Below are positions 1 through 7,792 of a stretch of DNA of 64,000 nt, one piece after another. The translations under genes were made by a program, and so were the position numbers. Numbering within the stretch: position 1 is the first letter of the stretch; each line of letters starts with the position of its first letter. The notes beneath the pieces were generated by a model, which did not search any database, was not told the DNA's origin, and worked only from the letters and a program-made list of their open reading frames with translations. The stretch comes from Erythrobacter litoralis HTCC2594. GTDB taxonomy: Bacteria; Pseudomonadota; Alphaproteobacteria; Sphingomonadales; Sphingomonadaceae. The DNA lies in the NCBI RefSeq assembly GCF_000013005.1, contig NC_007722.1, positions 191,501 to 255,500 on the forward strand, given 5' to 3'.

Positions 1-2
1 CG

Positions 3-758
3 ACCAGGGAAGAGCTACGGCATCTCCCGGCCTACCGGGCAGGACAGGTGCTCGAGATCTCCAGGAAGCAGCAGGCTCTCGGCCTTTCCGTTGGTGAGTA
101 TCGCGTTCTCGGACAGGACCGGAAAGGGAGGCTGGTGGAGGTCGAGGACAAGCGTGGCAAGCGGTTCCGGTTCGATCCTGCGCGGATCAAAGCGGGGAAG
201 GGTGACGAAAATCTGACGCTGCTCGAACCGCGCAAACTCGAAATCCACGAAGGCGACCGGATCCGCTGGACCCGCAATGATCACCGGCGCGGTCTGTTCA
301 ACGCCGACCAGGCCAGAGTGGTGGCAATAGCAGGCGGCAAGATCACCTTCGAAACCTCCCAGGGCGACCAGGTCGAATTGAAGAGGGACGATCCGATGCT
401 CAAGCGGATCGACCTCGCTTATGCGCTCAACGCGCACATGGCGCAGGGCCTGACATCGGATCGCGGTATCGCGGTGATGACCAGCTCCGAGCGCAATCTG
501 TCGAACCAGAAGACCTTCATGGTGACGGTCACGAGGCTTCGCGACCATCTGACGCTGGTGGTCGACAATGCGGAAAAGCTCGGAGCGGCCGTTGCCCGAA
601 ACAAGGGCGAGAAGGCGTCGGCCCTCGAGGTCACGGGAAGCGTGAAGTCTACTGCAGCGAAAGGTAGCGGAGTCGATCAGCTGAAACCGGAAGAGGCTAA
701 CAAGGCCGAGAAGGAGCTGACCCGGAGCAAGAGCAAGACGCTGGATTTCGGGATTTGA
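3..758 (+). CDS. traI: MobF-type conjugative relaxase/helicase (TraI/TraA), C-terminal part
   Basis: The frame is open from the first codon of the window, so only the last ~250 residues are present. It contains the late part of the SF1 helicase half. A motif of the type 'YALNAHMAQGLTSDRG' matches the conserved helicase segment near the end of TraI-like relaxases, and the preceding 'YRxGQVLEI...LG' and 'GEYRVL' segments are also typical. A charged, low-complexity tail ends it. In the family, the N-terminal relaxase nicks oriT and the helicase unwinds the transferred strand. Those domains, and probably the coupling protein gene, lie left of the window. The plus orientation is opposite to the tra operon at 11-29 kb. 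Confidence 0.85.
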   Translation, partial: TREELRHLPAYRAGQVLEISRKQQALGLSVGEYRVLGQDRKGRLVEVEDKRGKRFRFDPARIKAGKGDENLTLLEPRKLEIHEGDRIRWTRNDHRRGLFNADQARVVAIAGGKITFETSQGDQVELKRDDPMLKRIDLAYALNAHMAQGLTSDRGIAVMTSSERNLSNQKTFMVTVTRLRDHLTLVVDNAEKLGAAVARNKGEKASALEVTGSVKSTAAKGSGVDQLKPEEANKAEKELTRSKSKTLDFGI

Positions 759-1000
759 GCGGCCGCTTCGTGCACCAATATCAGTCATTCTACAGTCTGG
801 CTAAGGGAACCAGAAACTGCGGTTTGTTCACGACTTATAGAACAGCAGAAACAGGCACCATCATTGGTCGCCCCATCACTCGACGAGCGATCCTATTAGG
901 GGCCTTGGAAGGAGAGGCTTGCGCAACACACGACATCGAAAAGACTTATAGCGTGCGAAGCATATTGATCGATCATGGCATGGCCTTCGCCGCACGTTCG

Positions 1001-1345
1001 CTAAGGCTTTGAACGGAAAGTGCCAATGACCTCGAGAAGGCGGGATACTCTGTCGCTGTCGCGATCGCTTGCTTCCCACAAGCGTCGCGCGCTCGCTTCA
1101 ACTTGGCGCCAGCCGCGATCGCTCTGCATGTCGGGCGTGGCAAACGGGCCTGACAATCCGAGTGCACTGCAAACTTGCAAGACATTCTGGCTGATGCGGC
1201 GAAATTCACCGCGGCATATGCGACTGACTTGGCTGGAATGAACACCGCAAATTCTTGCTATTTTTGCATAACTTAGGCCCTCTCTAGCCGCCGCCGCGGC
1301 TATCTGGCGCTTTAGCGCTTTCAATTCAGAAGGGGTTGATTCCAT
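1001..1345 (-). CDS. Small HTH DNA-binding protein
   Basis: This is a 114-residue protein if started at the ATG at 1345. The frame stays open further upstream, but that would run through the divergent NADAR gene and its promoter. Residues ~8-45 form a clear helix-turn-helix ('LSYAKIARICGVHSSQVSRICRG'-like), followed by a short helical region. It is divergent from the NADAR gene at 1400, and a 14-bp inverted repeat (1345-1380) lies exactly between and over the two starts. An autoregulator that also controls the NADAR gene is the natural inference. The family is not recognised beyond the HTH. Confidence 0.65.
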   Translation of the reverse strand: MESTPSELKALKRQIAAAAAREGLSYAKIARICGVHSSQVSRICRGEFRRISQNVLQVCSALGLSGPFATPDMQSDRGWRQVEASARRLWEASDRDSDRVSRLLEVIGTFRSKP

Positions 1346-1380
1346 GCAAATCTGCATGTATGAAATCATGCGAATTTGCA
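1345..1380. promoter_or_regulatory. Inverted repeat, candidate operator between HTH and NADAR genes
   Basis: The arms TGCAAATCTGCATG (1345-1358) and CATGCGAATTTGCA (1367-1380) are reverse complements at 12 of 14 positions, with an 8-bp spacer. The repeat starts at the last base of the HTH start codon (1343-1345) and ends 19 bp before the NADAR ATG at 1400. It is positioned to repress both divergent genes. Binding by the adjacent HTH protein is inferred from position only. Confidence 0.6.
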
Positions 1381-1399
1381 AGACAGAAAGGCATTCGCA

Positions 1400-1885
1400 A
1401 TGATCGATGAAATCCGCTTCTATCGGGCGAGCGAAAAACCCTACGGTGCCTTTAGCAATCTCTACCGCCGGCCCATCGAGTTCGAAGGCGAAGTTTTCGC
1501 CACCAGCGAGCACGCCTACCAGGCTGGGAAGGCCCGTAAGCCCGAGGTTCGCAAATGGCTCTTGGCGGCACCGTCACCAGCGCTCCTCGCAATGGCGGCT
1601 CATGGCCTGTACTACTGGGACATCGCCCCCGGTTGGTCGAAGACCAAGTTCGATCGTATGCGCGAGGTGCTCCGCGCAAAATTTACGCAGCATTCTGACC
1701 TGCAGGACCTGCTTCTTTCGACGGGTGAGGCAAGACTGGTGGAGTCTGCGACCGTAGACAACGAGGTTAACCGACTATGGGGCGAGGTCAACGGCTCCGG
1801 CAGGAACATGCTTGGCATATTGCTGATGGAGATCCGCGAGGATCTGCGGTTAGAATCCGCGGGCTACTTGGAGGCGGCCGAGTAG
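1400..1885 (+). CDS. NADAR-family protein (N-glycosidase / ADP-ribose hydrolase fold)
   Basis: This is a 161-residue protein started at the ATG at 1400; an in-frame TTG at 1376 is less likely. The family hallmarks are in order: 'FSNLY' (18-22), 'SEHAYQAGKA' (36-45, with the conserved Glu) and a C-terminal 'LWGEVNGSGRNMLG' block. NADAR proteins (PF08719, formerly DUF1768) include riboflavin-intermediate N-glycosidases. Some members remove ADP-ribose from nucleic-acid bases next to DarT-like toxins. No DarT-like ADP-ribosyltransferase is visible nearby. Its 3' end overlaps the 3' end of the convergent PfkB gene by 22 bp, which places it next to the five-gene ribose/nucleotide operon. Its substrate is unknown. 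Confidence 0.8.
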   Translation: MIDEIRFYRASEKPYGAFSNLYRRPIEFEGEVFATSEHAYQAGKARKPEVRKWLLAAPSPALLAMAAHGLYYWDIAPGWSKTKFDRMREVLRAKFTQHSDLQDLLLSTGEARLVESATVDNEVNRLWGEVNGSGRNMLGILLMEIREDLRLESAGYLEAAE

Positions 1886-2841
1886 CGGTCAGGGCATTCC
1901 CGCAGCACTTCGCGAGCGTAGGCCGGCCCGCATTGCTTAAACAGGCCGCGAGCGCCGGCAAAGGCACAGTTCTCGGCTGCAAGTCTTTGCCCTGCTAACA
2001 CACCCTCAAGAAGGTAGGTTACATCAAGGCTTTCAGCGCTAACGCCTGACGACAACATCCAGTCAATCACGCCGACGCTGACCATGTCGCCCGAACCGCA
2101 TGTATCAAGGATGGCAGGCGCGCTCACAGCAGAGCACCAAACGGCGCTCCCGTCATGGTGGACCTCGAGGCCATCGGCACCGTGGGTCACGATCCGTATG
2201 CAGTCGTATTCGAGTTCTGCGAGACGATCGCCCAACCTGTCGACCGAGTATTTCAAGATCGAAGTCAGTTCCAACGCTTCTCTGAACAACTCGTCGTGGT
2301 CGACATCGGACGGTTCAAAAAACACGATAGCGCCTGAGAGCTTAGCTGCTCTCATTGCATGGATTATCCCAGAGGACAGTCGGTCAGCGTAAAAAACGCT
2401 ACATTGAGTGAGGATGTGCAAAGCTGATGCGGCCTCGCTCTCGCTTATGGGTTCGTATTGAGGCAGCGACTCGTAGGTGTCTGGGCAAACGAATCTGAAG
2501 CCGTGGACGCCGGAAGCGGTGTCCACATCCTGAGCGATGATCGGTGAACGCACACCGGCCTTGCGATAGATGTGATCGACGATTGCGCCAGCTTCGACGA
2601 ACTCTGCGACGAGCCGCCGGCCCTCGTCGTCGTCTCCAATCGTAATCACCGGCACTACGTTTCGGTGAAGCATGGCGAGAGAAAGCAGCACGTTGCCGCA
2701 CGACCCTCCGAGCGCTTCGTCGGCGAGGTCGCCATCCGTATAGATGCGGTCGAGGACCGTCAGTCCGGTGCCCGCGACGTCAAATCGATATTGTAGTTGA
2801 GTCGCGATTTCCATGTTCTCCTTTTGTATCCCTTTGGTCAT
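1864..2841 (-). CDS. PfkB-family carbohydrate/nucleoside kinase
   Basis: A 325-residue ribokinase-fold protein. The N-terminal substrate-side motif 'GGSCGN' (residues 45-50) and the C-terminal 'DTCGSGD' (about 245-251, catalytic Asp and anion hole) are intact, so it should be active. The specificity (ribose, nucleoside or another sugar) cannot be read. It is the last gene of the five-gene operon; its ATG overlaps the stop of the SIS-HAD gene (ATGA). An internal ATG at 2814 is preceded by AAGGAG and is an alternative start giving 316 residues. The 3' end overlaps the convergent NADAR gene. It probably phosphorylates a sugar or nucleoside made or recycled by its operon partners. Confidence 0.85.
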   Translation of the reverse strand: MTKGIQKENMEIATQLQYRFDVAGTGLTVLDRIYTDGDLADEALGGSCGNVLLSLAMLHRNVVPVITIGDDDEGRRLVAEFVEAGAIVDHIYRKAGVRSPIIAQDVDTASGVHGFRFVCPDTYESLPQYEPISESEAASALHILTQCSVFYADRLSSGIIHAMRAAKLSGAIVFFEPSDVDHDELFREALELTSILKYSVDRLGDRLAELEYDCIRIVTHGADGLEVHHDGSAVWCSAVSAPAILDTCGSGDMVSVGVIDWMLSSGVSAESLDVTYLLEGVLAGQRLAAENCAFAGARGLFKQCGPAYAREVLRECPDRYSAASK

Positions 2842-4778
2842 GGCGTGTCGAGAGCCAACGCGGCGGTGTCGAGGCGAATCTCACCCGTAGGACACTTTAC
2901 CAGAGCCCTTAATATCTTGAGAAGGGCATCCGGTCCCGTCAACGCTCTGCCAAACAGCGACCAGCAACCGTCTGCCGCGCCACAAACCTCGCCGACGCTA
3001 ATACCGTGTGGGTGAGCGAGGAGTGTGTAGTCGTTCCCAAAGCGCGAGCCGCTGTCCCCGAAGCACAGGACGGCGGCGTCCGGATTGATTTTGCGACGTA
3101 CAGCGTCGACGATCGCGGACTTGCACGACGTCGATGGAACGACGTCAAAGCTATGTCCCGAGCCAGATATCCTGACCTCGCCGCTCGAGACCAGTGGGCA
3201 TTCCGCCATGTCTAGGGGGAAGCGGAATGGACGGAGCAAGTTCTCCATATCAATGCCGATCTGGACCGGTCCGGACTTGAACTCCTTACTCGCGAACAGG
3301 TCGTCGCGCTCGTCCAGCCACGCCGCCGTTGCGGCGATAGCTGGATTTTGTCTGGGCGGGTCACCCTTGATGTCGATGTCCGCGGTCCGCAGGTGTCCTC
3401 CGTTGTAATAGCCGACTAGCAGTGACGAGAGCACGTCTGGTGGCAGGACCTTCCTCAAATCTTCGCCGGCTGACCCGCCACGTCCGGTTGCGATACCAAG
3501 GCAAACGCCGGCGCGGTGCAGGCGGATCAGCTCGTCGAGGATCTCCTGTGACGGTGGACTGAACCGTCCCTCGGTTGTGACAATTGTGCCGTCGTAGTCA
3601 AACACAGCGCCACCGACTGTTGCGGCGGCGAGCGTCTCAAGGTGATGGTGACCGATGGCTACGAGGCCTGGTTCGTCGGCCATCGGTCTATCCGCCTTGG
3701 CAATCGCGGCTAGCTTGTGTCGGATGCGCGGCCGGAGCTCCATCGCCGTCACCTCCAGCGAACGGTCGTCGTAGATCGCCCGTCCGAAATCGCCCAGGCC
3801 CGGTTTTCCAGGATCGACACCTAGAACCTCGCCAATCGCCTCAATATGCGACAGGCCGTCGACGATTCCGAGCAAGTTGTCGAGACGTCCACCTGCATTG
3901 TAGTCGAGCACGTTGCGCCGGACATTCTTGGGCAGGACGGTTTCGATGGCTGACCATGCGATCCGGGAGTTCATCGCGGTGAGCGCAAGCACGATGGTAC
4001 TATCGGGGCGGTGGTGCAGCCACGCGTGCCGTCCGTGGGCGAAGTTGCGGAAGTCGGTGGTTTGGACCTGACAAAGTGAAGCTTCCCAGAGGGAAGTATC
4101 GAGGAGGCTGGCGACCGGACGAAGCGACGAGTCTGCGGTAATGATTATTGTGTCGGTCGCACGGATCGGTGTCCAGCGCTTTACAAGCAGGTCCCGGTTG
4201 CCAGCGTCCCGCGAAGCAAGGAGCAGACTGGCGACTCTTCCCAAGGCCTCGTTTACTGTGTCAGGTTCGCGCGACACAAAATGACTTGCGAGCAGCAGTG
4301 CTGTAGTCATGGCGAAGACCGAATGTGTCGCGAGGTAGCCATCCTTCGCGTCGGCAACGGGTAAGGCGTGGACCGTCCCACCACTCCGCGTGACTATGGC
4401 CGCGGCGGCACCATGGGGGTTACGTGTAATAAGGTTGATGGTCGCGGCCTCCCGGTCGGTTAGCGCCTGAGCGATGGCACATGCGTCGGGATTGTCGCCT
4501 CCAGCGCTGAAAATCCAAGCGTCCGTTGCGTCAAGTCGATGATGGTCGAGGACACCTTGCATCGGAGTTGCGACGGTAGTCGGTCCGAGGCCGAGCGTGT
4601 CACGGCAACGCAGCAAGTACTCCGCCGCGATGGCCGACCCACCCGAGCCTATCGCCAGCGCGTGGCGGTCGCATCCCCGCGCAAGCGCCGTAGCGATGCC
4701 GCCGACGTCGTACGAGGCCATGAGGTCGAGCGTGGCCGTTAGAGCGTCGAGTTTCTCGGTGAAGATGGGCGTGTTCAC
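2838..4778 (-). CDS. SIS-domain / HAD-hydrolase fusion protein
   Basis: A 646-residue protein with a GTG start that overlaps the upstream stop (GTGA). Residues ~40-180 form a sugar-isomerase (SIS) domain with 'AIGSGGSAIAAEYL'. A middle region of ~180 residues may be a second, degenerate SIS half. From about residue 390 a HAD phosphatase begins with 'FDYDGTIVTT' (nucleophile and acid Asp). It continues to 'CFGDSGSRFGNDY' near residue 573 (motif IV, Mg2+ binding). SIS domains bind or isomerise phosphosugars and HAD enzymes remove phosphate, so the fusion fits a phosphosugar isomerase-phosphatase. I do not recognise this fusion as a named family. It lies fourth in the operon, between the unknown 366-residue protein and the PfkB kinase. 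Confidence 0.75.
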   Translation of the reverse strand: MNTPIFTEKLDALTATLDLMASYDVGGIATALARGCDRHALAIGSGGSAIAAEYLLRCRDTLGLGPTTVATPMQGVLDHHRLDATDAWIFSAGGDNPDACAIAQALTDREAATINLITRNPHGAAAAIVTRSGGTVHALPVADAKDGYLATHSVFAMTTALLLASHFVSREPDTVNEALGRVASLLLASRDAGNRDLLVKRWTPIRATDTIIITADSSLRPVASLLDTSLWEASLCQVQTTDFRNFAHGRHAWLHHRPDSTIVLALTAMNSRIAWSAIETVLPKNVRRNVLDYNAGGRLDNLLGIVDGLSHIEAIGEVLGVDPGKPGLGDFGRAIYDDRSLEVTAMELRPRIRHKLAAIAKADRPMADEPGLVAIGHHHLETLAAATVGGAVFDYDGTIVTTEGRFSPPSQEILDELIRLHRAGVCLGIATGRGGSAGEDLRKVLPPDVLSSLLVGYYNGGHLRTADIDIKGDPPRQNPAIAATAAWLDERDDLFASKEFKSGPVQIGIDMENLLRPFRFPLDMAECPLVSSGEVRISGSGHSFDVVPSTSCKSAIVDAVRRKINPDAAVLCFGDSGSRFGNDYTLLAHPHGISVGEVCGAADGCWSLFGRALTGPDALLKILRALVKCPTGEIRLDTAALALDTP

Positions 4779-5875
4779 TCGCCGGCCTCTCTGGCCAAAT
4801 AGCCTTCGTAGAGCGGACCTGACAGAACAAGGTGGACCATCATATCTGCCGGGTCGTCAGGAGACGGTTCCGCGTTTGCGAAGTTATAGCTCTCGGTCTC
4901 GACATACTGGACCGCCATCTCGTGCTCGATCGCGGCCATCATCGCGCCGGCTGCGAGCACTTTGCTGCCAATCGGAGAGAGTACCATGCGCGGTTCGTAA
5001 GTTCCCTCCATCGTCCGGTCGAACCGCTCCTTGAGCATTGACAGCGTGCGGTAACAGTCGAGCGGGTTGCGCTCCGACGCGTACACGATGTCGCGGGGAT
5101 CAATTTCCCATTCGTTGGCGAGCTCGTTCTGATACTCGGTGAGCAGATCGTCTGCGCGGCGGGGATTGCGTGACGGGAATGGCAGGACCGGACAGATCTT
5201 ATACCACCGCTCGCTGGCTGCATCGATTTGGGTTAGGGTGGAGGCGCGGCCGCGTGCGAGTTGCGGGATCCATACTTGCGCCACGTCGAGGGTGCTGAGG
5301 CCGACTTCGGGCGCGTAGCCCTTTACCGGGCTGATCCGGTCCGAGGGAACGCTTGTGATCCGGTCGTCTAACTCGGGGTTCGAGACGATCATTAGGTGGA
5401 AGGTCCTGGTCTTCCCCTCCTCGCAGTCGAGTAGGAGCAGCTTGGCCGCCGGGAAGCCTACACCGATCGATAGTGCGCTGAGGTCGAGGATAACATCAGT
5501 GACACCTTCGGCGACCGGGTTCTCCGCCATCATGGTCACCAAGCGCGCGCCTCCGACCGGCGCGCCATCGTCGGCGAACACAGGTATCGTAAAGACCATC
5601 GAGTCCGGCACGATCTCCCTTAAAGCGGCCTCGTTCGCCTCGGCGCGAGTGATGAGTTCTTCAGAGGCGCCTGGCCTCTCTTCGCGGATGTAATAGGCGC
5701 TAAGGCGATCGCCCAGAGTGTCGGCGAGCAACTTGGATACACGCCGCGAGCGCGGGTCGAATCCTGCTGCCGCGACCAGTAGCACCTTTCGGCTCTCGTC
5801 GGCGAAATAGTCGGCGACAAAGACGCCAACATCATCGTCGAAGTTAGTTATGCAGTTGGTCCAGTGGTCACGCAT
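4775..5875 (-). CDS. Unknown Rossmann-like protein with GFDPR motif, operon component
   Basis: A 366-residue protein if begun at the ATG at 5875, which overlaps the ATPase stop by 8 bp. A TTG 33 bp upstream would add 11 residues. The N-terminal third reads as alternating beta strands and helices: a hydrophobic strand 'VLLVAAAGFDPRSRRV' (GFDPR at 38-42), then a 'VILDLSALS' strand-turn near 135-150. The C-terminal half has 'VLSPIGSKVLAAGAMMAAIE' and a final hydrophobic strand. There is no signal peptide and no clear membrane segment. I do not recognise the family. A ligand-sensing or effector domain of Rossmannoid type is possible but unproven. It is coupled to the ATPase gene upstream and the SIS-HAD gene downstream. 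Confidence 0.6.
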   Translation of the reverse strand: MRDHWTNCITNFDDDVGVFVADYFADESRKVLLVAAAGFDPRSRRVSKLLADTLGDRLSAYYIREERPGASEELITRAEANEAALREIVPDSMVFTIPVFADDGAPVGGARLVTMMAENPVAEGVTDVILDLSALSIGVGFPAAKLLLLDCEEGKTRTFHLMIVSNPELDDRITSVPSDRISPVKGYAPEVGLSTLDVAQVWIPQLARGRASTLTQIDAASERWYKICPVLPFPSRNPRRADDLLTEYQNELANEWEIDPRDIVYASERNPLDCYRTLSMLKERFDRTMEGTYEPRMVLSPIGSKVLAAGAMMAAIEHEMAVQYVETESYNFANAEPSPDDPADMMVHLVLSGPLYEGYLAREAGE

Positions 5876-7787
5876 CGGTAAGGCCTGCGGCCTCGCGAAG
5901 GTAGCCAACTCGCTTCGGCAAGAACCCCCCTCGATTATAGGTCAGCCCGTGTACGAGACTGACAGTCCCGGTCAATTCGATTAGCGCCCAAAGCTTTCCG
6001 CCTTGGCCGTATTCCCGCTCGATTGTTATGGCGCCGTTGGCGATGGCGTGCTTGAGTACTGCGCCCAGTTCGTCGTCTAGAGGAAGGGTCTGCATCTCCT
6101 CTTCAAGAATTGCCACTGCGTTGGCTCCGGCACCAAGCGGTGCGTTTGGTAGTTGAGACTCCGCCAAGCAATCCTTGGCGATCGTATCGACGAGAGAGCG
6201 CACGCGGGTGGCCTGTGGGAACGCCCAGCCTTCCATGATCTTGCGTGCCTTGCCGGAAAGGACCTTTTGTTGAACCCTTGAGGGGAGGGGCAACTCCTCG
6301 TTTCGGATTGCGCGGGTCTCGATGTTGGCCACGAGTTCGCCGGCGTATTGCAGGAAAACCTCGGCGTTCTCGTTGCTAGCGTCGCAGATATCGTCGATTC
6401 CGAAGTGGAATGGGCGGCCGAGCTCGTGGTGCAGGTGTAGCCTTGCGCCGTGCGCGACATCGGCATCGGCCTTTAGAGGGGTCTTTGGGTCGGGGTCGAA
6501 TTCTTCGAATAGCGAAGGCGCCGCCCGGGCGATGCGGACAGCGTATCGATGCATCAGGATGCGGACCATCGCGAGCGCAACTTCGGGTCCGTTGTCGTAG
6601 GAGGCCGAGCGACCGAGGAAGTCTGCGACGAGCTGGTCGATCTCTGCCCGTCTCACCGAACTGACGCCTAGCTTACTCTGCTCCCGGTCGACTTTTTCGG
6701 CGAACGTGCGAAGTTGGCCTGCGGACACAGTGGGAGGTTCGGAGGGGAGCAGCCGCTCGATGTCGGTCGCGCCTCTGTTGCGTAGTGTCTCGACCAACGG
6801 AAGGTAGCGCTTGGCCATGTCTTTCGCCATAGTGCGGAATTGCGAGCGAGCGGCACCCTTCTTTCCTTCTTCGTTGACCTGCATGCGGATATCAACAAAG
6901 TCGCGTCCGGTCGTGCGGCCGTGCGACGGTTGGGCGCCGGGAGAGCGAAGGACGGCACCGGGGCTAAGCGCGTCGAGGCGCATCATCATCCAACGGCCGA
7001 AACGCATCTCGCGGTGCGACAGCGTTTCGAACATTGCCTCGAGCTGATCGTGATGCAGCGCGTGAACGTCGTCGAGCATTACGAGGGGGCTGACGTCGAT
7101 TTCTTTGCCCCGCCAGTCGATGCTAACGCGCTGGATCGCGTCGAACGGCGCGTAGGGGGCAGTCGCGTCCTCCGGTAGGTCAGCGAGTTTCGGCGGACGC
7201 AGGCCGGCTCCGATGGAGTAGATAGCGCGCTGGACGGCGAGCGCCCTGTCGCGCACTCCTTCGGCGGTAAGGCCGCCGATCTGCTCAAGATGTGCCTCGT
7301 AGTCGGCGCGAGGCACGAACCGGATGCCGTCCAGGCCGCGCGTCCTGTTTGCCGTGAGGTTCCTGATAAGACCGAGCATCGCCCGCGCCTGGACGAGCCA
7401 GAAGGCGAGCTTGGTCCTAACCGCCGGCTCGTAGGGCAACTCCCAAAATTCGCGATATTCGGACTCCATAGGCACCCGGACGGCGGCGACCCGAGGAACC
7501 TCGGACTCGAGAAAGCCCGCCTTCGCTAGCGCAGCGGCAAGTGTGCGGTTGGTGGGGTTGGACAGGTCCTTGAGAATTGCCTCGACCATCTTAAATTCAG
7601 CGAGAGTCGCCAGCATGGTCTTGCCGCTACCAGGCGACCCGATGATACGCACCGGCACTTCGAACACGTCGTCCTTGTGCTGGCTCTTCGCGAGAAAAGT
7701 TGTGAGCGGTGTGGGGCTCACGATTGACAGGAATGAGGCGTCATCACGGACGTATTCGGTCGCGCGGCGCAGAAAGGGGTTCGCCAT
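5868..7787 (-). CDS. ORC/CDC6- or AAA-like P-loop ATPase
   Basis: A 639-residue protein. Walker A is 'GSPGSGKT' at residues 50-57, and Walker B is 'LVMLDDVH' at about 235-242. The long insertion between the two motifs is unlike compact AAA proteins. The C-terminal ~350 residues are helical and unassigned and may hold a winged-helix or partner-binding region. The general layout (early P-loop, 'DDVH' Walker B, helical tail) resembles ORC/CDC6- or STAND-like regulatory ATPases found in bacterial conflict systems. It starts 5 bp after the PRTase-like gene and overlaps the next gene, so the proteins are probably made in fixed ratio. Function as a switch or loader in the system is inferred. Confidence 0.7.
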   Translation of the reverse strand: MANPFLRRATEYVRDDASFLSIVSPTPLTTFLAKSQHKDDVFEVPVRIIGSPGSGKTMLATLAEFKMVEAILKDLSNPTNRTLAAALAKAGFLESEVPRVAAVRVPMESEYREFWELPYEPAVRTKLAFWLVQARAMLGLIRNLTANRTRGLDGIRFVPRADYEAHLEQIGGLTAEGVRDRALAVQRAIYSIGAGLRPPKLADLPEDATAPYAPFDAIQRVSIDWRGKEIDVSPLVMLDDVHALHHDQLEAMFETLSHREMRFGRWMMMRLDALSPGAVLRSPGAQPSHGRTTGRDFVDIRMQVNEEGKKGAARSQFRTMAKDMAKRYLPLVETLRNRGATDIERLLPSEPPTVSAGQLRTFAEKVDREQSKLGVSSVRRAEIDQLVADFLGRSASYDNGPEVALAMVRILMHRYAVRIARAAPSLFEEFDPDPKTPLKADADVAHGARLHLHHELGRPFHFGIDDICDASNENAEVFLQYAGELVANIETRAIRNEELPLPSRVQQKVLSGKARKIMEGWAFPQATRVRSLVDTIAKDCLAESQLPNAPLGAGANAVAILEEEMQTLPLDDELGAVLKHAIANGAITIEREYGQGGKLWALIELTGTVSLVHGLTYNRGGFLPKRVGYLREAAGLTDA

Positions 7788-7792
7788 CGTCG

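Noticed and set aside
755..1012. Possible 85-residue gene after the relaxase
   Set aside because: TTG start, no recognisable features and overlap with the HTH gene end; the region is treated as non-coding.
1400..1885. DarT/NADAR-type toxin-antitoxin pair
   Set aside because: No DarT-like ADP-ribosyltransferase gene lies beside the NADAR gene; the neighbours are an HTH protein and a PfkB kinase.
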